A stretch of 39,499 nt of DNA. It comes from Glaciecola sp. UBA1851. GTDB lineage: Bacteria; Pseudomonadota; Gammaproteobacteria; Enterobacterales; Alteromonadaceae. The position numbers and the translations under genes were made by a program. The stretch is taken from positions 1 through 39,499 of the forward strand of contig DDIL01000192.1 of the NCBI GenBank assembly GCA_002338515.1, read 5' to 3'. The notes beneath the pieces were generated by a model that was not told the DNA's origin, did no database searches, and worked only from the letters and a program-made list of their open reading frames with translations. Shown here piece by piece: positions 35,192 to 39,499 of the stretch (positions are counted from its first letter, which is position 1; every line of letters begins with the position of its first letter).

Positions 35192-35324
35192 CGTCTTTAA
35201 GTAGCGTGGTATTGATGTGAATTCAGACTTACAAGAAATAAAATTTTAATTTAACAAAACATAAAACTATTCACGTATTCATTTAGTATAAACCCAGTAG
35301 ACATTTAACTTTCGGAGTAAACAT

Positions 35325-36476
35325 ATGGCTTGGAATGAGCCGGGTGGTAATAATAACGACCCTTGGAAGAATCGTGGTGGCAAAGAGCAAGGTCCACCAG
35401 ATATAGACGATGTGTTGAAAAATCTTTTCGGCAAATTTGGTAAAGGTGGAGATGGCGGTTCTGGATCTTCATCTGGTCCAAGTTTGACCGGTAAAAGTAT
35501 AGCCCTTATTCTTGGGCTAATATTTTTAATATATGCGGCAAGTGGAATATACACAATCAAAGAAGCGGAAAGAGGTGTTATTCTGCGTTTTGGTGAATTT
35601 CATTCTCTCGCAACGCCAGGACTACAGTGGCGTCTTCGTTTTATAGACGAGGTGTACCCTGTAAACATTCAAACTATACGCGCTTTAGCGTCTTCAGGCT
35701 CTATGTTAACTGAAGACGAAAACGTAGTGAGTGTTGAAATGGAAGTTCAGTACAGAGTGGTTGATCCTGCACAATGGATGTTTGCTGTTGTTAATCCTGA
35801 ACAAAGCTTATCACAAGCTTTTGACAGTGCGATTCGTTACGTTGTGGGTCATTCCAGAATGGACGATGTACTAACAGAAGGACGTGAAGTGGCTCGCCAA
35901 AGAGTACTTGAGGAACTTCAAAGTATTGTAGATCCATATCAGATGGGTGTTGCAGTAGTAGATTTAAACTTTACTAACGCGCGTCCACCTGAACAAGTAA
36001 GAGATGCGTTTGATGATGCAATTGCTGCGCAGGAAGATGAAGAGCGTTTTATTCGAGAAGCGGAAGCTTATGCTCGTGAAATTGAGCCTAGAGCAAGAGC
36101 ACAAGTAAATCGAATGAATGAAGAAGCGCAAGCTTATAAAGAGCGTTCCATACTAGAAGCGCAAGGTGAAGTTGCTAGGTTTGAAGAGTTGCTACCCCAA
36201 TATGAAGCAGCGCCAGACGTAACCCGCCAACGTATTTATCTTGAAACGATGGAAAGTGTATTTTCAAACACAACCAAAGTAATGATAGATACTGAAGGTA
36301 GTGGCAACATGATGTATTTACCACTCGATAAAATAATGGAGCGCCAAGGCGTAGCGCCTTCAACCGGTGCTAGAGGTGCTCTAGAGAACCTAAGAAATCA
36401 AGGTGCTGATTTACAAAATCAACTACCTCAGAACATTATTAACGGCCGTACTTCTAGTCGTTCAGGGAGAAACTAA
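35325..36476 (+). CDS. hflK: FtsH regulator HflK
   Basis: The product is 383 residues. HflK, with HflC, forms a large membrane cage around the FtsH protease and modulates its activity. A Gly/Asn-rich cytosolic N-terminus opens MAWNEPGGNNNDPW and includes the DDVLKNLFGKFG segment. One transmembrane helix lies near 58-78. The SPFH/band-7 domain follows (about 80-260) with EAERGVILRFGEF and VNIQTIRALAS, then a long helical coil (about 245-320) and an Asn/Gln-rich tail. It ends 3 bases before the hflC start, implying coupled translation. Confidence 0.96.
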   Translation: MAWNEPGGNNNDPWKNRGGKEQGPPDIDDVLKNLFGKFGKGGDGGSGSSSGPSLTGKSIALILGLIFLIYAASGIYTIKEAERGVILRFGEFHSLATPGLQWRLRFIDEVYPVNIQTIRALASSGSMLTEDENVVSVEMEVQYRVVDPAQWMFAVVNPEQSLSQAFDSAIRYVVGHSRMDDVLTEGREVARQRVLEELQSIVDPYQMGVAVVDLNFTNARPPEQVRDAFDDAIAAQEDEERFIREAEAYAREIEPRARAQVNRMNEEAQAYKERSILEAQGEVARFEELLPQYEAAPDVTRQRIYLETMESVFSNTTKVMIDTEGSGNMMYLPLDKIMERQGVAPSTGARGALENLRNQGADLQNQLPQNIINGRTSSRSGRN

Positions 36477-36479
36477 CAT

Positions 36480-37364
36480 ATGAAAAATGTATCTATTATT
36501 GTAGTCGTATTGTTAGCCTTGCTAGGTCTTAGTTCTATCTTCGTTGTTAAGGAAGGCACCCGTGCAATTGTTATCACTTTTGGTAAGGTGAAACAAACGT
36601 CTGAAGGGACAACTAAAGTGTATGATCCTGGTCTTCATTTGAAGATTCCAATTTTCGATAGAGTGCAACCGCTTGACGCAAGAATACAAACACTAGACGA
36701 ACGTGCTGACCGGTTTGTAACAAGCGAAAAAGAAGATTTGATTGTAGATTCTTACGTAAAGTGGAAAATAGAAGACTTTGAAACCTATTTCCTATCTACA
36801 AGCGGTAACAAGGTTCAAGCTGAAGCGCTACTGAAACAGAAAGTAAACAACGGTTTGCGTTCTGAATTCGGTACAAGAACTATTCAACAGATAGTGTCTG
36901 GTGAGCGTAGCGAATTAATGGATTCGGCAATGACTCAAGCATCAGAAGGTTCGGGTGAGTTAGGGATCCGAATAATTGATGTAAGAGTGAAAAAGATAAA
37001 CTTACCTGAAGAAATTAGTAATTCTATTTTCAATCGTATGCGTGCTGAGCGTGCCGCGGCTGCAAGAGAATATCGTTCTGAAGGTAAAGAGCAAGGTGAA
37101 ATCATTAAAGCTAACATTGATGCTAGAGTTGAGATAATGTTGGCCGATGCTGAAAGAAACGCTAGACAATTAAAAGGTGAGGGTGATGCACAAGCCGCGC
37201 AAATTTACGCTCAAACCTACAACAAAAATCCTGAATTCTATAGCTTCTTGCGTAGCATGGATGCATATAGAAACAGCTTCAATAGTAAGCAGGATGTGTT
37301 AATTGTTGAGCCAGACAGTGATTTCTTCCGCTTCTTAAATAATAGTTCAGGCGTTGCTAACTAG
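36480..37364 (+). CDS. hflC: FtsH regulator HflC
   Basis: The product is 294 residues, partner of HflK in the HflKC cage around FtsH. An N-terminal transmembrane helix (about 3-22) is followed by the SPFH domain (about 24-190) with EGTRAIVITFGKV and the DPGLHLKIPIFDRV turn. A helical region (about 195-260) is rich in Ala, Glu and Arg (AERAAAAREYRSEGKEQGE), and the C-terminus DSDFFRFLNNSS is HflC-like. It is the last gene of the cluster; a terminator follows 28 bases after the stop. Confidence 0.96.
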   Translation: MKNVSIIVVVLLALLGLSSIFVVKEGTRAIVITFGKVKQTSEGTTKVYDPGLHLKIPIFDRVQPLDARIQTLDERADRFVTSEKEDLIVDSYVKWKIEDFETYFLSTSGNKVQAEALLKQKVNNGLRSEFGTRTIQQIVSGERSELMDSAMTQASEGSGELGIRIIDVRVKKINLPEEISNSIFNRMRAERAAAAREYRSEGKEQGEIIKANIDARVEIMLADAERNARQLKGEGDAQAAQIYAQTYNKNPEFYSFLRSMDAYRNSFNSKQDVLIVEPDSDFFRFLNNSSGVAN

Positions 37365-37391
37365 CCGAAAACTATATCTTTATTACTTTTT

Positions 37392-37422
37392 AAAAACGTC
37401 AGCAGAAAGCTGGCGTTTTTTT
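37392..37422 (+). terminator. Rho-independent terminator after hflC
   Basis: AAAACGTCAGC and GCTGGCGTTTT pair, with one G-T wobble, around AGAAA, followed by a run of seven T. It closes the queG-linked plus-strand cluster. Confidence 0.88.
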
Positions 37423-37597
37423 ATGTATAAATAATAAAAACTATTGTCCTAATAAATAGTCATAATTTAACAATGCATTCGCTCTAGACCCAATCTACTA
37501 AACAATGTAACCTAATTTTATTCAATATATGAAAGTAATTTCCTAATATCGTTTACGCATAACGCATTTTAAGTTAACACTACCAATGGAGACATAC

Positions 37598-38877
37598 ATG
37601 AAGCCAGAAACTATTGCCTTACACGCAGGTTATAGCTAGCGAACCAACTACTAAAGCAGCCACTACCCCTATTTACCAAACTACCTCTTTCACTTTTGAT
37701 AATACTCAGCACGGAGCAGACCTTATTTAATTTAGCTGTCCCAGGTAATATCTACAGTAGAATTATGAACCCAACTAATGCTGTTCTTGAACAAAGAATT
37801 ACGGAACTAGAAGGCGGTATTGGCGCGCTTACTGTTGGGTCTGGTATGGCTGCAATTCGATATGCAATTGAAACTATTGCTGATGTAGGGTCAAACATAA
37901 TTAGTTCGAGCCAACTTTATGGCGGAACATATAATTTATTTGCTCACACATTTCCTCGTCAAGGAATAGAAACGCGTTTTGCAAAGGCAGACGATTTTGA
38001 TCAAATTGCTGCGTTAATAGATGAAAATACCAAAGCCTTATATTGTGAATCCATTGGTAACCCTGCTGGCAATGTAGTTGATATTAAGCGCTGGGCAGAA
38101 ATAGCGCATGCCGCTGGCGTACCCTTAATTGTTGATAATACAGTGGCTACCCCTGTTATTTGTCGTGTATTTGATTTTGGTGCCGACATCGTTATTCATT
38201 CTTTAACAAAGTATATTGGTGGTCATGGAACAACCATAGGCGGCGTTATTGTTGACTCAGGTAAATTTGATTGGGCAGCTAACAGTGAGCGTTTCCCAAT
38301 GATGACTACTCCAGACCCTTCTTACCATGGTGTTGTGTATACTGAGGCGCTAGGTGAGGCCGCGTATATTGGGCGCTGCAGAGTTGTACCTTTAAGGAAT
38401 ACTGGGGCTGCTTTGTCTCCAAACAGTGCTTTTCAAATCATGCAAGGTTTAGAAACGTTATCGTTAAGAATGGAGCGTCATTGCGAAAATGCGGTAGCCG
38501 TTGCCCATTACTTAAATGACAATCCGGCAGTTACTTGGGTAAATTATGCAGCTTTACCTTCAAGTGAATATTATGATACCTGTCAACGCATTTGCGGTGG
38601 AAAGGCGGCTGGTATTATTAGTTTTGGCATTAAAGGCGGAATAGAAGCTGGTTCTAAATTCATAGATGCGCTTCAACTTATTCTAAGATTAGTAAACATT
38701 GGCGATGCGAAGTCTTTAGCATGTCACCCTGCTAGTACTACTCATAGACAACTTAACCCAGAAGAATTAGCTAGTGTTGGCGTGTCTGAAGAGATGGTGA
38801 GAATTTCAGTAGGGATTGAACATATTGACGATATTATTGCTGACATTGAACAAGCGCTAGTAGCGAGTCAATGCTAA
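37598..38877 (+). pseudogene. metY: O-acetylhomoserine sulfhydrylase (MetY-like) gene with two single-base insertions
   Basis: ATG 37598, with GGAG upstream, begins MKPETIALHAGYS and hits TAG at 37637. Skipping one T there continues as SEPTTKAATTPIYQTTSFTF and on to HGADL, which ends at a TAA at 37728. Skipping one A at 37725 continues as FNLAVPGNIYSRIMNPTN and runs to the stop at 38875-38877. Corrected, the protein is about 425 residues, the normal size of this PLP enzyme, which makes homocysteine from O-acetylhomoserine and sulfide. The PLP Lys lies in HSLTKYIGGHG, and SLACHPASTTHRQL is intact. Both insertions shift the frame the same way, so they do not cancel. The rest looks undamaged, so the gene is either recently broken or carries sequencing errors. 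Confidence 0.85.
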
Positions 38878-38892
38878 CGTTTTTACTATTAG

Positions 38893-38924
38893 AAGGGCTG
38901 TTTAGGTTCTAAAGAGCCCTTTTC
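38893..38924 (+). terminator. Probable terminator after the metY-like gene
   Basis: AAGGGCT (38893-38899) pairs with AGCCCTT (38915-38921) over a 15-base loop, followed by a short T-rich tail. It lies 16 bases after the stop. Confidence 0.65.
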
Positions 38925-39105
38925 TAAAATCATTCATTTGTAACCGCGGTTTGTATTGCTCAAAATAGCTCCTCAGTGATCGCATTTTTAATCTATGTCT
39001 CTTACTAAAACTTCGCGATGAATATCATTCTTATTTCTGCTATTATTTAGGCCATAACCAGAAACATATACAATACATAATAACAAGAATCTCTAAGAGG
39101 TCGGT

Positions 39106-39499
39106 TTGTCTAATAATAATTCTAATCAAACACCAAATAATGCTGCGCCGGCGCAAAGCGGCATGTTCAATAAATTTCTGGCCACAGTCGAATGGTTAGG
39201 TAACCTACTGCCTCATCCTATTACCCTTTTTGCATCTCTTGCGATATTCATCGTTATATTAAGCGGTATATTAGGTTATTTCGATGTAAGTGTAATGGAC
39301 CCTCGGCCAGAAGGCGCAAAAGGACGTGAAGCAGACGGCATTATTGAAGTCATTTCCTTGCTTAACGCTGATGGGTTGCGTCAAATTGTTACTAACTTAG
39401 TCACTAATTTTACTGGCTTTGCACCGCTTGGTACGGTGTTAGTTGCTTTATTGGGCGTTTCACTTGCAGAGCATTCAGGGTTGTTAAGTACAATTATGC
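39106..39499 (+). CDS. AbgT-family transporter, 3' end outside the window
   Basis: At least 131 residues are seen. The start is TTG 39106 with AGAGG five bases upstream; the next in-frame ATG (39163) would leave only a short N-terminus before VEWLGNLLPHPITLF. That motif, the first helix (LFASLAIFIVILSGILGYF), and the GLRQIVTNLVTNFTGFAPLG and GVSLAEHSGLL segments are typical of AbgT proteins. These are inner-membrane transporters of p-aminobenzoyl-glutamate and, in some members, sulfonamide efflux pumps. The substrate here cannot be told from this fragment. About 180 bases without other features separate it from the metY terminator. Confidence 0.88.
   Translation, partial: MSNNNSNQTPNNAAPAQSGMFNKFLATVEWLGNLLPHPITLFASLAIFIVILSGILGYFDVSVMDPRPEGAKGREADGIIEVISLLNADGLRQIVTNLVTNFTGFAPLGTVLVALLGVSLAEHSGLLSTIM

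Noticed and set aside
36480..37364. Coil-rich SPFH proteins as a stand-alone anti-phage or membrane-microdomain system
   Set aside because: Order and sequence match the normal hflK-hflC pair after hflX.
37423..37597. Possible SAM riboswitch or MetJ box before the metY-like gene
   Set aside because: No SAM-aptamer-like pairing and no tandem AGACGTCT-type boxes could be found.

Overview
The window looks like chromosomal DNA of an AT-rich marine gammaproteobacterium, most likely of the order Alteromonadales. The evidence is the Escherichia-like block queG / nnr-tsaE-amiB-mutL-miaA-hfq-hflX-hflK-hflC, a Zur-CheX pair, an OprF-like OmpA with thrombospondin type-3 repeats, and a large tricorn-like S41 peptidase. 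This is inference from gene content and protein style; no rRNA or tRNA lies in the window to settle it.

Layout. Bases 1-1135 look like the distal end of an integron gene-cassette array. An unrecognised cassette ORF, open at its 5' side, is followed by a 113-bp attC-like site, a second cassette encoding a HemJ/CopD-like four-helix membrane protein, and a shorter attC-like site. No integrase gene is in view. Next come yiiM (minus strand), then an ECF sigma / membrane anti-sigma / secreted DUF4097-like trio, dnaB, ompA, the zur-cheX pair, nudC, hemE and a DUF3750 lipoprotein.

Bases 11 to 26 kb are accessory or poorly characterised. They hold a secreted orphan, a membrane DUF1353 protein with an unusual C-terminal zinc ribbon, a cluster of REP-like palindromes with a 22-bp tandem repeat, a membrane-anchored TlpA-like thioredoxin and a YgjV-family protein. 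They continue with a DUF748/AsmA-like protein, a TPR protein, the tricorn-like peptidase, a DUF1295 membrane protein, a diguanylate cyclase and a TerB-like protein.

Bases 26-37.4 kb are the conserved housekeeping cluster: tRNA modification (queG, tsaE, miaA), NAD(P)HX repair (nnr), cell-wall amidase (amiB), mismatch repair (mutL), the RNA chaperone Hfq, the ribosome-rescue GTPase HflX and the FtsH regulators HflKC. Several genes touch or overlap, as in one transcription unit. It ends at a clear terminator. A metY-like O-acetylhomoserine sulfhydrylase gene follows, interrupted by two single-base insertions near its 5' end, and the window closes inside an AbgT-family transporter gene.

The observations most worth a second look are the integron end with an apparent ATT-started cassette gene, the DUF1353-zinc-ribbon fusion, the REP-like/22-bp repeat block, a perfect 23-bp palindrome inside amiB, and the doubly frameshifted metY. 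I did not see a CRISPR array, prophage or complete transposon.
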